Source: Balanoglossus misakiensis (lineage: Eukaryota > Hemichordata). Taken from it: DNA of 64,000 bases. The position numbers and the translations under genes are program-made. The notes beneath the pieces are model-generated. The model made no database searches, was not told where the DNA came from, and saw only the letters and a list, made by a program, of their open reading frames with translations. Shown here one piece after another: positions 9,237-19,251 of the stretch; position 1 is the stretch's first letter; the number at the start of each line of letters is the position of its first letter. The stretch lies in contig CM082588.2 in NCBI GenBank assembly GCA_040954595.2, forward strand, positions 12,462,001 through 12,526,000, written 5' to 3'.

Positions 9237-9416
9237 AAATTTGTGTCGCTGTCACCAAACCCAGCTAGTCCATACAACCAACAGTATGAATCACCACCTC
9301 ATGCTCGGCGTAGCCATAGGCTATACATGCCTGCCGGTATCGAAGGCCATTATGAGTATTGGTACCAGACCCCTCTTGAGAATGAATCATGGTTCCACCC
9401 TTATGGTAAAAAGTAA
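9237..9416 (+). other. Candidate extra exon T: Tyr/Pro-rich open frame, unit A
   Basis: After a stop at 9234-9236 a 59-codon frame is open to TAA at 9414-9416. It reads SPNPASPYNQQYESPP, then PAGIEGHYEYWYQTP and ENESWFHPYGKK. The composition (Tyr, Pro, Asn, Gln, Trp) looks more protein-like than the overlapping frame that is in phase with E11. The end AAAAA/GTAAGA (donor at 9413) would fit a splice donor and CTCTACAAG at 9211-9219 an acceptor, but the stop at 9234 blocks that join. Function unknown. The frame is kept in B and C with replacements only. Confidence 0.3.
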
Positions 9417-10560
9417 GATTAATCCATGCTAATAAATGACAATATTAGAATAAAAGTACATTCCAAGTGACTTGTTGGGAGCATCGGGCCACTTAATCCC
9501 GAAAAATTGCAATCGGCCTGATTTTCAGTTAATCAATCTAAAGCCCAACTTTTCGTGTATTTAGTTGGGTTTCTAAAACTAACACATTTTTGACAATATT
9601 TATGGCATGATGAACACTACTCTCATCAAATAAAATAATGTTGTGTCGTCCACAACTGGTGTAATTTTTATGTGTTTGGAATCGTAGACACCATTTATCT
9701 TTTAGTCAACTCTAAATCTAATATAACAGTCGCGAAAATTGCTATGACAAACAAAAAATGAAGTGCTAACAGGGGACACCCTTGTCAGATCTCTTTGGAT
9801 GGATAACATTTAGAGAAGACATTGCCATTTTTCAAACATTTAGTATGTGATTATACATAGTTTTAAACCTAACGCTGCCAAGTCAGTTTGATATCCAGGG
9901 TGCCTAGAATCATGGCTCCCAGGCCTGTTAGGCTGCCAAGGGCGTGTTACGCAGTAGGGCCTATACAAGACCCTCAAACCAAACCAGAGCAAACCAGTAC
10001 GTTTTAAGGGGGGCTTAGACTGCCAAGTGTGTCTAACATATGAGAGCCATGGCAAGACAGTCAAAATACGTTTAGGAAGAAAAAATGGCAAATACTTATT
10101 TTAAGGGACTTGACACTCTAAACAGGTATGACACCTAGTAGCATTAGGGTTAAAATATAGCTGCAAGCCAAAATGGTCATCTGAGGTCACCCGAAATTTG
10201 GGCAAAATTTTTTGACCCCATACTGGTCCAGGTCCATCAGAAACCAAACCTTCAGCCCTATTGGTTTGCCTGGAATTAGGTATGCACATAATTAATGAGT
10301 TAAGCAGTTGTACAGGTGACCTCAAAATTCGGCTTCTCATTTTAGTCCCATCTCGAAATGCTAAGGCTGTACCTGCTCTGGAGGCCGAGATATGAGAAAG
10401 TAGATCACCTGAGGTCACCCAAAATTTTATGGAAAAAATTGGACACCACACTTGTCCATGTCCAACAGAAACAAAACCTCTATATGAAGTCTGTCGGTCT
10501 AATAGTTACGTACCTATGAGCATTTATGTTATATATAGTTCAAATGTCACCGAGGTCACG
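9417..10560. other. E11-G1 intron, first part, unit A
   Basis: No gene seen. From about 10130 there is an internally repeated stretch (GAGGTCACCCGAAATTT near 10187 and GAGGTCACCCAAAATTT near 10410, about 225 bp apart, each followed by a TTGGTCCA/TTGTCCATGTCC block). Unit A is missing about 110 bp after 10476 that B and C keep, including their perfect AGGTCA direct repeat. Confidence 0.5.
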
Positions 10561-11833
10561 TGACATTGCGGCGAAATGATTTGGTCCAATAGTTGTACCT
10601 GTCCACCAAAAATCAGCTCCCTAGGTGTATTAGTTAGCGTAGAAGTAGATATGTGTTTTTCAAGGTGGGTCAAAGGTCAAGGGGTCACCCGAAATTTGGC
10701 TTCTCATTTCGGCCCCTTGGTCAGTCCCTGTTCACTCCATAAATGGAGACGTGTTCTGCGCAACCGCAGTACATGTAACCTCGTGAACTCAGATGTGCAC
10801 ATGCGTACAGCAGTCCCTGTTCACACCATAAATGGAGACGTGTTCTGCGCAACCACAGCTGGACCTGTGAAAGATCAAATCCGATCGACATATTTAGTTT
10901 CCGTATATTATATTGACCAATGCAGACTAAATCTAATAGAATTACTACATGTAGTATATCGTGTATAATACACACGTTTGGCAATATTGCAGTTTGAGTG
11001 TTAGATGCAGACGTGTATACCCGATCTAAATTTCCGACCTACACATGTACATGTATCACTGTTCACATGTACATACACCTTAACTGCGTTCTGAAAATGA
11101 CCTGGTATTTTCAAAATGTTACCCCAGATTACCCCATCATGTGATAGCCATGAAACTCACACCCATTCTCCAGCAGTAGTTAGTTGACTATCCTATTCAC
11201 TCAAAACAAAATGAACGGGTGTGAAAAAGTCACTAAAACAGCATTGATACAGAGGTGTATAACACTGTCCATGATTTCAAGAGAAAAACATGAACGCAGC
11301 CCAGGCAGATCGGTCACTGTATGTGGCGATATCTTTCTAAGTATTTCACTCAACTTGTACAGACGATGCCATGCTGTCTTCTGGAATGTGCTGGTAACGT
11401 CACATATCGAAACATATTGATGATGCCCTTCCCTGCGGCTCGGGCATCATCAATATTATTAAGGTCAAAGATCACCATCCCTTGTGCAGGCAAAAGATCA
11501 TGATATTGCCCTCGCTAACATGTGTTATTATTTAAATACGATGTTGTCATAGCTTTACTATGCAGGTATAGTAAAACCTATGCCTTGGTCCAGACCCCCC
11601 ATGGTCAATGAAAAAATATGAAATATAATGATCAAAAATCTTCTCAAAATCGGCATACCCTAATTTGAAAATTTCGCCCTTATATGGTCATCAGGTCACT
11701 TGACTAATTTAACATTCACGGATGTGCTGCACCAGATCTCATTGGCCTGCATCATTGTGCCAAATTTGAGAATTGTAGGTTTAGCCGTTTTCAAGATCCT
11801 AGTGGCCGATGAAAGTGCCAAAGAAGAAGAAAA
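10561..11833. other. E11-G1 intron, middle part, unit A
   Basis: GGTCAAAGGTCAAGGGGTCA at 10669-10688 is a cluster of nuclear-receptor-like half sites. A 30-bp block (TCCCTGTTCACNCCATAAAT and following) is repeated at 10727 and 10815. TACATGTACATG motifs lie near 11040. No coding exon recognised. Confidence 0.45.
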
Positions 11834-11837
11834 ATGC

Positions 11838-11986
11838 CAGCAATACCAATAGGGGCCCCGCCCATAGGGGCTTGGGCCCCTATAACCCCCAGTAATAACA
11901 ATAGGGGCCCCGCCCATAGGGGCTTGGGCCCCTAAAAACGCCAGTAATACCAATAGGTGCCCCGCCCATAGGGGCTTGGGCCCCTA
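11838..11986. repeat. GC-rich minisatellite, three 52-55-bp units, unit A
   Basis: Three copies of AATAGGGGCCCCGCCCATAG followed by GGGCTTGGGCCCCT start near 11846, 11901 and 11953. Each unit contains self-complementary GGGGCCCC and AGGGGCTTGGGCCCCT, so hairpins are likely. B (31462-31599) and C (51340-51473) have the same array with the first unit shortened. Confidence 0.8.
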
Positions 11987-12471
11987 ATAAGTTAGTTGTA
12001 AAGTTATTACTGAGCTTGAATTTCACTAGCGACTAAAAGTAAACAAAAAATGATGGTCAAAGTATCACAAGCTTTATTTTGGTTTGATGTAGGATGTAAT
12101 ATGCTTATAGCACACTGCCAAATTAAGGTCAACCAATAAGACCGGTAGGATATGATCGAAAACCACACGTATTAATGTGTAAAAGGCCGAACTTCCCAAT
12201 AAATTTGGGTAGCCGACTACAGACAGAGTCGAACCGATGCATGATCTGAAGTATCAAGACACATGGACTATTATTTATTGTTTCAGCAATTTGACTTTAG
12301 TTTATAATTTCCTGTGGCAGTTTTTGCCGACAAGAATCAATGCCCGACCAAACAAAATGGACATTTTCACATGATCGTTACTGAGGTCACAAGTTAGCCA
12401 AGCCCTCATACATGCGCTATTCGGACGTATCGGTGATCTGTTTATGTGTTTAGCTAAGGTGGTAAACTGTT

Positions 12472-13332
12472 CATCAATCAATCAATCAATCAAAAGGACT
12501 TATAGAGCACCAAACTCCACTGCAATAGTGTTCAATAGCGCTTTACAATGTAAAGTTATGTTAATAGGCTCTATTAAACAGATAAGTCTTGATGTGTTTC
12601 TTGAAACTGTCAAGGCTAGGTGACTGGCATACTTCTATTGGGACACTGTTCCAAATGAGTGGGGCGATATACGAAAAAGCATGATCGCCGTACGTTTTCT
12701 TCTTACTCCATGGTACATGAAGTAGAAATTTGTCATTTGAACGAAGAAGTCTTGTTGAAGTTTTCAGATGGATTAAGTCAGAGATGTAAGCCGGTGCTGT
12801 GTTGTTTAATGCCTTATATGTCATAAGCAAGATCTTGTATTGGATTCTATAGTGTACAGGCAACCAATGTAAATCCATGAGAACAGGAGTAATATGATCC
12901 GTTTTACGGGTACGAGAAACGATCCTGGCTGCAGAATTCAGGGCATGCTGTAGCATGCATGATGATGGTAAACCACAGAGTAGTGCATTACAGTAGTCCA
13001 GTTTTGATGTGATTAGAGCATGAACCAGCATCTGGCAAACTTCCTTAGTGAGGTAACGGCGAATGTGGCTGATTTGACGCAGATGGAAGAAAATTGACTT
13101 GCAAATTGCATTAATGTGCTTATTGAAAGTGTAATTGTCGTCGAATGTCACACCTATATTCCGTGCAGAATTCACAATTTGAACACAACATGATCCAATG
13201 CTCATGTGGTTTATGGAACGAGGCGAGCGGTTGAGCTGAGACCTTATCAGGAGTACCTCGGTTTTGCCACCATTGAGTTGAAGTTTATTATGTGTCATCC
13301 AGGTTTTTATTTCGTGAACTGCCCTTTCCAGT
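12472..13332 (-). mobile_element. 5'-truncated CR1/L2-type LINE fragment, unit A
   Basis: Antisense. The coding part 12561-13332 is the C-terminal end of a non-LTR reverse transcriptase: KTWMTHNKLQLNGGKTEVLL, RNIGVTFDDNYTF, LVHALITSKLDYCNALL, DHITPVLMDLHWLPVHYRIQ, and a final SLDSFKKHIKTYLFNRAY. It has no catalytic YxDD motif, since it is truncated upstream of 13332. The 3' end is a (TTGA)n tail, seen as ATCAATCA at 12472-12492, as usual for CR1/L2 clades. The frame is open in A but lacks the domains needed for activity. Confidence 0.8.
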
Positions 13333-13742
13333 TAAATATCGCAACTAGCCATAATGTTTGACTGGGGGGAGCACCTATACTAATGCGAGAACCAGGGATT
13401 GAAAGTTGCACCTGTGTTTTGATCCCTTAGTTACCCTTATAAGTACATTTGTAGTTTAATAACCATAGTTCTATTGCAAACCATTCTTTCCGTAGTTTCT
13501 TGTTTCAAATATTGTTATCTGAATTTATTTTGGTGTTTAACATGTGTGATTATCTGTATTGGCGGCCATTTTAAAAAAAATTGGTTGCCATGGAAACTCT
13601 TCAACAGATATTTAGTGACTCGCTATCTGAATTTGTTCAGTACACATTAACACACATCTGAGCCAAGTTTGGTGCTTTTATCACAAAATACACAATCGAT
13701 ATGAAAATTTGGGTTTTGGTGCTCCACTACATAAGTAACATT

Positions 13743-14153
13743 AAGGATGTACGTTCAGTAAAATTGAAAGTATTGTCATTTTTTTTAATTGTGGATTTTT
13801 TTATTCTCCTTTGTATGTATAATGAAAATCCATAATAAAATATAGGGGTCACCGGGCTTGTTTTTGAAATACAGAGCCATGAATTTGGTCGATAATAGAA
13901 GAAATCTGCTGACTCAGCATTTTTCACCAATGGTTTGTCTATGGGCAAAATTCTTAACGCAATTTATCTCAAAAAAGAGCGCGGTGACCCCTATATTTTA
14001 TTTGACCAATGAATTTGCTGGACTGAGCTATGTGTAAAATTTCGTGAAAATGACAATAGTAGAAGTTTGTTTTCTGGCGATTATCAATGTAATCCTATGG
14101 GAAAAAGACCGGGTGCGCAGTGTTTCCAGTTTATGTTCTGCGCGTACATCCTT
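13743..14153. mobile_element. Foldback MITE with AAGGATGTACG ends, unit A
   Basis: The ends AAGGATGTACG (13743-13753) and CGTACATCCTT (14143-14153) are inverted repeats. An inner inverted pair, AAAATATAGGGGTCACCG (13839-13856) and CGGTGACCCCTATATTTT (13981-13998), adds a strong stem. About 411 bp, non-coding, at the same site in B and C, so it is older than the amplification. Confidence 0.6.
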
Positions 14154-14217
14154 GATGAAGTTTGCTGGCTAGAGGGCTCCTAAACCTCCCTAATATTTGA
14201 CGTCTTCACTCCTACAG

Positions 14218-14450
14218 GACTGCGCAGCTGGAAGTTACAGTTCAGCATGTTCTGAAGCATGCACGCTGTGTCCAAGGGTTTCATGTGTGGAACAGCCAGC
14301 CTCTCATCACCAACACAATGCGGACAGGGATATTTTGCCAACAATGGAAGTATAGACTGTACGCCTTGTCCTGCCCTGGGTATAAGTGCCAATATGATGG
14401 TATGTCGGAGCCAGAGGTGTGTGAAGATGGATACTACACTAATATAGAGG
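14218..14450 (+). pseudogene. Exon G1 (GCC2/GCC3-type double module), frameshifted, unit A
   Basis: Acceptor CCTACAG, donor GAGG/GTGAGT. Three frames each carry part of the product: DCAAGSYSSACSEACTLCP, then GFMCGTASLSSPTQCGQGYF and SIDCTPCP, then GYKCQYDGMSEPEVCEDGYY. One base is short in the CCAAGGG run after TLCP and another at CCTGCCC after TPCP. The start is also out of phase with a phase-1 intron. The 233-bp length equals 237 minus 4, which fits those losses. The same defects occur in B and C. Confidence 0.68.
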
Positions 14451-14920
14451 GTGAGTCAGCACTTAAAGTTTGGGCATTACTGTGTAATCTTTCACTTAAG
14501 GCGGACGATCATCTTATGTGCATGTGCGTAATTCTGTGCGTACAAACATTACGTCCAGTCCAAATATTCTGCCAATTTTACATCCAATGCATTCAAATAG
14601 TGGACTGCTTCGCTTTCATCCAGTTTTCATGTGCATCGTATAAGTAGACTTTTGTTTTGTCCCGTCTTTTCACCGAATTTGCTCTTTTCCAAATCTCCGA
14701 CACAGACTATGATCGTCACATTCTTGTCTGTTGTTAGAACAGCACACTGCCATATGGCATTGACTGTATACAGTTTCTGTTACCAATATCTCTGGTTTGG
14801 CATTTTCCTGTCCTCAATCTTTTGCCAGGGATTTTTGTCTCCCCAACCCGCGTGAGAATCCCACGTCTTTTAAGGTATGACTGTGACTATAAGATTCTAT
14901 AAATCTCTGTTTATTTTCAG
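14451..14920. other. G1-G2 intron, unit A
   Basis: A 470-bp intron without recognisable features. In B a deletion starts inside it and removes G2. Confidence 0.55.
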
Positions 14921-15051
14921 CACAAACATCATGTCCTGATTGGCCAACTGGTAACCAATGTCCAAATGGTAACACTGTGATTTTATGCTCGGCTGGTTAT
15001 TACAGTTCGGCCTTGGACAAAGGATGTCTCGCTGTACCTCTTGCATAACAG
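14921..15051 (+). pseudogene. Exon G2 (GCC2/GCC3-type), frameshifted, unit A
   Basis: Acceptor ATTTTCAG, donor CAG/GTAAAC. It reads QTSCPDWPTGNQCPNGN, then LCSAGYYSSALDKGC. After that, one missing base (GCTGTACC) turns the expected CTSC into a frame ending in TAA. The length is 131, that is 132 minus 1. Unit C shares the defect; unit B has lost the exon. Confidence 0.68.
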
Positions 15052-15306
15052 GTAAACTTCTACCCACCCACCTTTATTTCCAACATCAAACATTAGGTCA
15101 GGTAATTTACTAACTGAAAAATAGGATGGGAACATTTTCCATTTCTGTATTTAAAATTTACTGATATAATATATGAATGAAAAAATGACAATTTTTTCCA
15201 AATTTGAATAGACCTCTATTTATGAAAATAATTAAAATTTGCGCCAAATTTTTACAGTGGTATTTAAAGGTTAACTTGGTGTGTTAATTCTTTGTTTGAT
15301 TTACAG

Positions 15307-15440
15307 ATCAGCCGGTGATGAACAGTGTACTATTTGTGAGCAAGGGTACGCCTGCACAGATCCCAGTGCATCGCAATTCAAGTGTACCAAGGGTTACGTG
15401 TCATTGGCTAGTGCAACAAACTGTACCAGATGTACAAATG
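15307..15440 (+). pseudogene. Exon G3 (GCC2/GCC3-type), start out of phase, unit A
   Basis: Acceptor GATTTACAG, donor ATG/GTAAGA. The module reads SAGDEQCTICEQGYACTDPS and KCTKGYVSLASATNCTRC without a stop, but its frame is one base off the phase-1 junction (134 bp, 135 minus 1). Joined normally it would be read in the wrong frame. The reading itself is well kept in A and B. Confidence 0.62.
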
Positions 15441-15547
15441 GTAAGATTGTGGTACTTGTTCAGTTTGCTGTGTGATGAAACCGAGGGGTATGTCTGTATG
15501 CATGTATGTGTTTACAACAGATTTTCAAGTCAGTGCGACTGGGGTTA

Positions 15548-15578
<31 letters not shown>

Positions 15579-15833
15579 ATGTATGTGTTTACAACAGATT
15601 ATCAACTCAGTGCGAGATCTTGCGAGACCCGGTTAGCCATGTGAGATCTCGCAGAGTCTTATGATATTCAGAAAATGGTTGATTAGAAATGACGTTTAAT
15701 GTCCTCCAAAGAATTTTCTACATGCCTGTATACTTGTCTCAGAATTATGAAGTGAATCATCTCAAGTAATTTGTTATTTTAAATGACACTGTATCACAAA
15801 TACTTCACCAAAAACCTCATTTTCTTTGATCAG
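15441..15833. other. G3-G4 intron with (TG)n microsatellite, unit A
   Basis: A TG repeat with TATG extensions lies at 15545-15588, of variable length in B (34693-34725) and C (54584-54618). It is flanked by two TTTACAACAGATT copies (about 15510 and 15589). Confidence 0.7.
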
Positions 15834-16031
15834 ATGAAATAAGTGAGGAGCCTGCACGCACATCCCATCTTCTGTGCCCTGCTGGACAATCGTGTTCAGA
15901 TCCAATGTAAGATCCGCTTGACTGTGGCAATGGTGAATATGCTATGGAAGGCGACGGCACATGCACGCCTTGTCCAGCAGGATCCAAGTGTCCAACCATG
16001 TCACCCGTAGTGGATTGTTCAACAGTTACTG
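15834..16031 (+). pseudogene. Exon G4 (GCC2/GCC3-type), in-frame TAA, unit A
   Basis: Acceptor TTGATCAG, donor ACTG/GTAAGT, 198 bp, class 1-1. The frame reads LLCPAGQSCSDPM, then TAA at 15908-15910, then DCGNGEYAMEGDGTCTPCPA and SKCPTMSPVVDC in the same frame up to the donor. A single stop is the only defect, and it is shared by A, B and C. Confidence 0.72.
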
Positions 16032-16256
16032 GTAAGTTGGGCTGCAAATCACTCTTGTGACTTCCCTGTGTTATAGCATGACATACACAGAAAATTAAAC
16101 TGTTATGCTCATTGGAGTTGATATTGTGATGCACTTTGAAAAACACAATGATTCCACTGAAGAGGTATTGTACAGTAACACCTGTGATTACGGACATCTC
16201 TCTAATAAGGGATCGTTGGACCAAACCAATCGTTCTTTGAATTTTTTCTGTGATAG

Positions 16257-16353
16257 GTTCATACTCGCTAGGTTCGGCCACGTCCTTCTGGTTATGAATG
16301 CACAACTACAAGTGTCACACAGTGCGCTACAGGGCAGTAAAGTGTTGAAGGAG
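16257..16353 (+). pseudogene. Exon G5 (GCC2/GCC3-type), frameshift and stop, unit A
   Basis: Acceptor GTGATAG, donor GGAG/GTAAGT. It begins SYSLGSA; then the module continues in another frame as PSGYECTTTSVTQCATGQ, TAA (16338-16340), SVEGG. The usual CP before SGYEC reads RP. The length is 97, that is 96 plus 1. B and C have the same defects. Confidence 0.62.
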
Positions 16354-16467
16354 GTAAGTCTTGAAATCTCTTTTCTTCTGGTCTCGATTTGAACATGGTT
16401 CCACAAGTTGTTTACATCACTTGTAGTTTTACATATTTTTTGAGTTCAACAGCTATGCTATACATGG

Positions 16468-17468
16468 TGTCCTGAGAAGTCGACCAGTATGAGAAGTCGG
16501 TATCGGCCAGTACGAGAAGTCGGCCTTTGGGAGAGAACCCTGGTACTTTGTGTTATATATAACTGTTTCACTACGAAATGTTTCCTTGATGTACAGGAGC
16601 TGAGATATTTGTACAAATAGCCGATGAATTTTAAAACTGTCTGTTCACTTTGCATGTACGTCACCGGGGTACGTCAACATCAGTCACCTGCACTTCTTGC
16701 GCTGCGCCAGTAGTCAGTTCCTCGTCACGTTTGTTTGTTTGGTGTTGTCTCAAAGTATGCATATACACATACATCTTCTATGTATTTTAGTAGGCTTTGA
16801 AACAACTCCCTGTAAAGGGACAAAGTCTCTCTCTCTCGCTGCCCTTTTTCCATTAATAATATTTGATACAAGACACCATTTATTTATTCTAAATGTGGAT
16901 ATATAGTGAATCAACGTTCAACCACACACAACTTCAATCCAACTTGTAGACACGAGAGTGAAAAACTTGCCAAAATGAATAATCGGTGTTTACCATTTAT
17001 TCATTTTGGCGGGATTTTTACACTCATATCCTACAAACGGGATGGAATTTGTCTGTAGTTGAATGTGGATTCTCAATATATCCACATGTAGAATAATGTG
17101 AACGGTGTCTTGTATCAAACATAATTAATGGAAAAAGGTTCGCGCGAGAGAGACTTTGTCCCTTTAATCAGAAATGTCACAGGAATTTGGCGAACAACCT
17201 AAGCTCCTTACGCGGATACGGGGCTGGGGAACCGGTACGGATGCCAGACGCCATTATTTGAAATGACGCCATTGTGTTGTCAAGAATTTGGGAAATCCGT
17301 CCAAATGAAAATATTTAGTGCAATTATATTTTATTAAGTGTTGTTATAAGTAATCTGGGTCATCACTGCACTATTCGGGTACAAGTTCAACAACTGGCCG
17401 ACTTCTCGTACTGGCCGACTTCTCATACGCGCGTACTGGCCGACTTCTAATCTGGCCGACTTCTCATG
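16468..17468. mobile_element. AAGTCGG foldback element with nested MITE, unit B
   Basis: The left motif block is 16475-16526 and the right block 17393-17466. The interior is interrupted by the insertion at 16795-17215, which includes the MITE listed separately. Confidence 0.55.
16815..17164. mobile_element. Nested 350-bp MITE, unit B
   Basis: The inverted ends AAGGGACAAAGTCTCTCTC and GAGAGAGACTTTGTCCCTT are flanked by TA on both sides. Further inverted blocks lie inside (TTTTTCCATTAAT, GATACAAGACACC, CCAAAATGAATAA), so it folds along most of its length. It is non-coding. The TA target site suggests a Tc1/mariner-type parent. Unit A has the empty region, so it inserted before B, C and D separated. 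Confidence 0.75.
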
Positions 17469-17651
17469 TATTCCTATACATTAGTGAAAATTGGGGAAAC
17501 TGGTGTTTTTCAGACAACTTATGAAGTCCCTTTCGCAATATTAACTCTAAAACAGCGGGTGATATTCCTTTTAAAATTTAACCAAATAAGCATACTTGAA
17601 CTCTGTCATATCGGCAAAACACTCACTACACAAGCTGCTGTTATTCTACAG

Positions 17652-17868
17652 ACATGACATGTGCTGATTGCGGCGTAGGTAACTACTGTCCAGATGGGTC
17701 AGACAGCCCCATTCCTTGTCCATCAAGTTATTATGCTGACACAGCCACAGAAGTATCCTGTACCCCTTGCGATCCAGGCTGTCAGTGTGCAGCAACATCA
17801 CCCACTTGCCTGCACATCAAGAACCTACTCTCTGGGACCATCAACAACATGTACTCCCCTTCTACCAG
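17652..17868 (+). pseudogene. Exon G0, frameshifted, unit B
   Basis: Same reading and same extra base as in A, but with a single CCAG/GTTTGT donor at 17869. The preceding intron has a pyrimidine tract and TTCTACAG. Confidence 0.7.
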
Positions 17869-18670
17869 GTTTGTAGTCGTCTTAGTCGTAAAAACATATT
17901 TAAGGTGTTGCGCACCTCGAAATAAAGGGTCGTCTGATCATGTTTAAATTAATACTGATGATACTATGACTTCTAAACATTTAATCTATGGAATAAAAAT
18001 TGGGGGTCAACCATCTAGAGTTTTGAAAAAGCGCCCTTTATCTAGCACCTCTTTCAGATTTTGCCAGGCTCGTAGATTTTTGTAAAATGGCCTCAAAAAT
18101 AAGAATTTTGGGAGGTTTGTCATATTTTTTCACCATTGTAGAATCTAAATGTTCTGAATTTTGAGATTGATTCATGTTCAGTATGATAATCGCATGTCAA
18201 TACAACTGTTACATTAAAGGAAAAGTTCAAATCCGCCTAAAACCACATTGCATTGGTACCTAGTTAAGTTGTCCTCACTTCTGACGCAAAATTTTGATGT
18301 GCAATGCACGTGTCTGTGAAATTGACGAATAAAAAAATTGTATACCAGTGCAAAATTAAAAACTCCCTGTGCAGCCATCTTGGCAACTGCATGCTGGGAA
18401 AAGTACTCGGATGATGACGAAAAAGTTTCGGGGTTCCGTGTAGTGCTACCCCGGAATACAATGTTGGGTGCAGACTACAACTATGGAAAAGAGATGCAGA
18501 ATGTCATGTGATATAGTAGTGAAAACAAATACACGTTGGTTCACGTATTTCAGCTCTCAGCAATCAGGGTGCATTGAAAGGCCTTGATTGGTGTGATATT
18601 CACAATTGATTATTATATATACTTACAGTTGTATACTGTTTTATTTTGTAAATATTGTGTACATTTGCAG
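17869..18670. other. G0-E1 intron, unit B
   Basis: An 802-bp AT-rich intron. CCATCTTGG (18376-18384) and GCATGCTGGGA next to it resemble YY1 and SBS-type motifs, but nothing else supports a promoter. No exon seen. Confidence 0.5.
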
Positions 18671-18800
18671 CAATGAATCCGTGCGAACACAAACCTTAAC
18701 CCATGCCGGAATGCTGGTACTTGCCAAGCAATCCAGGGATCTTGTACAGGCGTCACATGTCAATGTGCTGGCTGCTACCTGGGTTTCACATGTGAAACAC
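18671..18800 (+). pseudogene. EGF-like exon E1, stop and lost donor, unit B
   Basis: Acceptor TTTGCAG. NPCEHKP is followed by TAA at 18697-18699; in another frame it goes on NPCRNAGTCQAIQGSC, then VTCQCAGCYLGFTC. The exon is 130 bp against 123 in D, seven bases over. The donor reads CACCTGAGT: the GT of unit C (CACGTGAGT) has become CT. It is therefore broken both in frame and in splicing. Confidence 0.72.
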
Positions 18801-18879
18801 CTGAGTACAGTACTTTGTCATTTATTAAAAAATCTAAGTGCTGAGGTACATTGTAGTAATAATAGCAGGTGTAGTCATT

Positions 18880-18906
18880 ATCATCATCTTCATCATCATC
18901 ATCTTT
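18880..18906. repeat. (CAT)n microsatellite, unit B
   Basis: An interrupted TCATCATC repeat in the E1-E2 intron. It is longer and uninterrupted in C (38002-38034) and interrupted in D (57922-57948). Confidence 0.8.
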
Positions 18907-19036
18907 AAGTCAGTCATATGATCGGTAATAAAAACAGTAAAATCACCAGTATAAAAACATAACAGAGAAATAATGAACGTGTACTGGTGTTACCATAGGT
19001 AAGTGTTGTATAAAATTTTGAATTCCTGTCTTCCAG

Positions 19037-19159
19037 TTCCTAATCCATGCTTCACTAGTCCTTGTCTCAATGGAGGTACCTGCCAACAACAGGCAAATTC
19101 TTGTACTGCCACCATTGGCATGTGCACAGAGTGTTACTAGGGAACCAGGTGTGAGACAA
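19037..19159 (+). pseudogene. EGF-like exon E2, in-frame TAG, unit B
   Basis: A 123-bp class 1-1 exon with good borders (TTCCAG, AA/GTAAGT). It reads VPNPCFTSPCLNGGTCQQQA, then SC, IGMCTECY, then TAG at 19138-19140, then GTRCET. The stop stands where other modules have CY-x-G (for example CYKG), so a single base change explains it. C4 is missing (only one cysteine in IGMC). The stop is shared by B, C and D; A lacks the exon. Confidence 0.72.
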
Positions 19160-19251
19160 GTAAGTTTGAATCTATAGCAGTTAATAATGATAATTATCAT
19201 TTTTTTTATTATGATTTAAACTTCACTGATGTTGTACAAACACAAAAATAG

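Larger units (their letters stand above)
1157..16420 (+). repeat. Tandem cassette unit A (15.3 kb, internally deleted)
   Basis: The first copy of the array. It starts at TTGTAGTTTTACAT, which follows G5 in the other units but here abuts unrelated flank. Exon order: G0, E6, E7, E8, E9, E10, E11, candidate T, G1, G2, G3, G4, G5. E1-E5 are missing: relative to unit B, about 18556-21249 and 21383-22921 are gone, leaving only a 133-bp piece of the E4-E5 intron (A 3372-3505). A lacks the 350-bp MITE found in B-D and has private foldbacks at 2891-3343. Confidence 0.9.

Noticed and set aside
9067-9432. Plus-strand ORF continuing past E11 (CRCHQTQLVHTT frame)
   Set aside because: It overlaps candidate exon T in another frame; the start lies inside E11 in the wrong frame and the composition is less protein-like. 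Kept only as a reason for caution about T.
10101-10451. Minus-strand ORF of 116 codons in the E11-G1 intron
   Set aside because: Lies in an internally repeated, non-conserved-frame segment; B and C break it differently.
12561-13298. Host gene on the minus strand in the E11-G1 intron
   Set aside because: Motifs such as DLHWLPVHYRIQ and the (ATCA)n tail identify a LINE reverse-transcriptase C-terminus.
15817-16305. Minus-strand ORF of 162 codons (repeated at 34958-35446 and 54808-55338)
   Set aside because: It lies opposite exons G4 and G5 and has no recognisable domain; its persistence follows from the units being near-identical.
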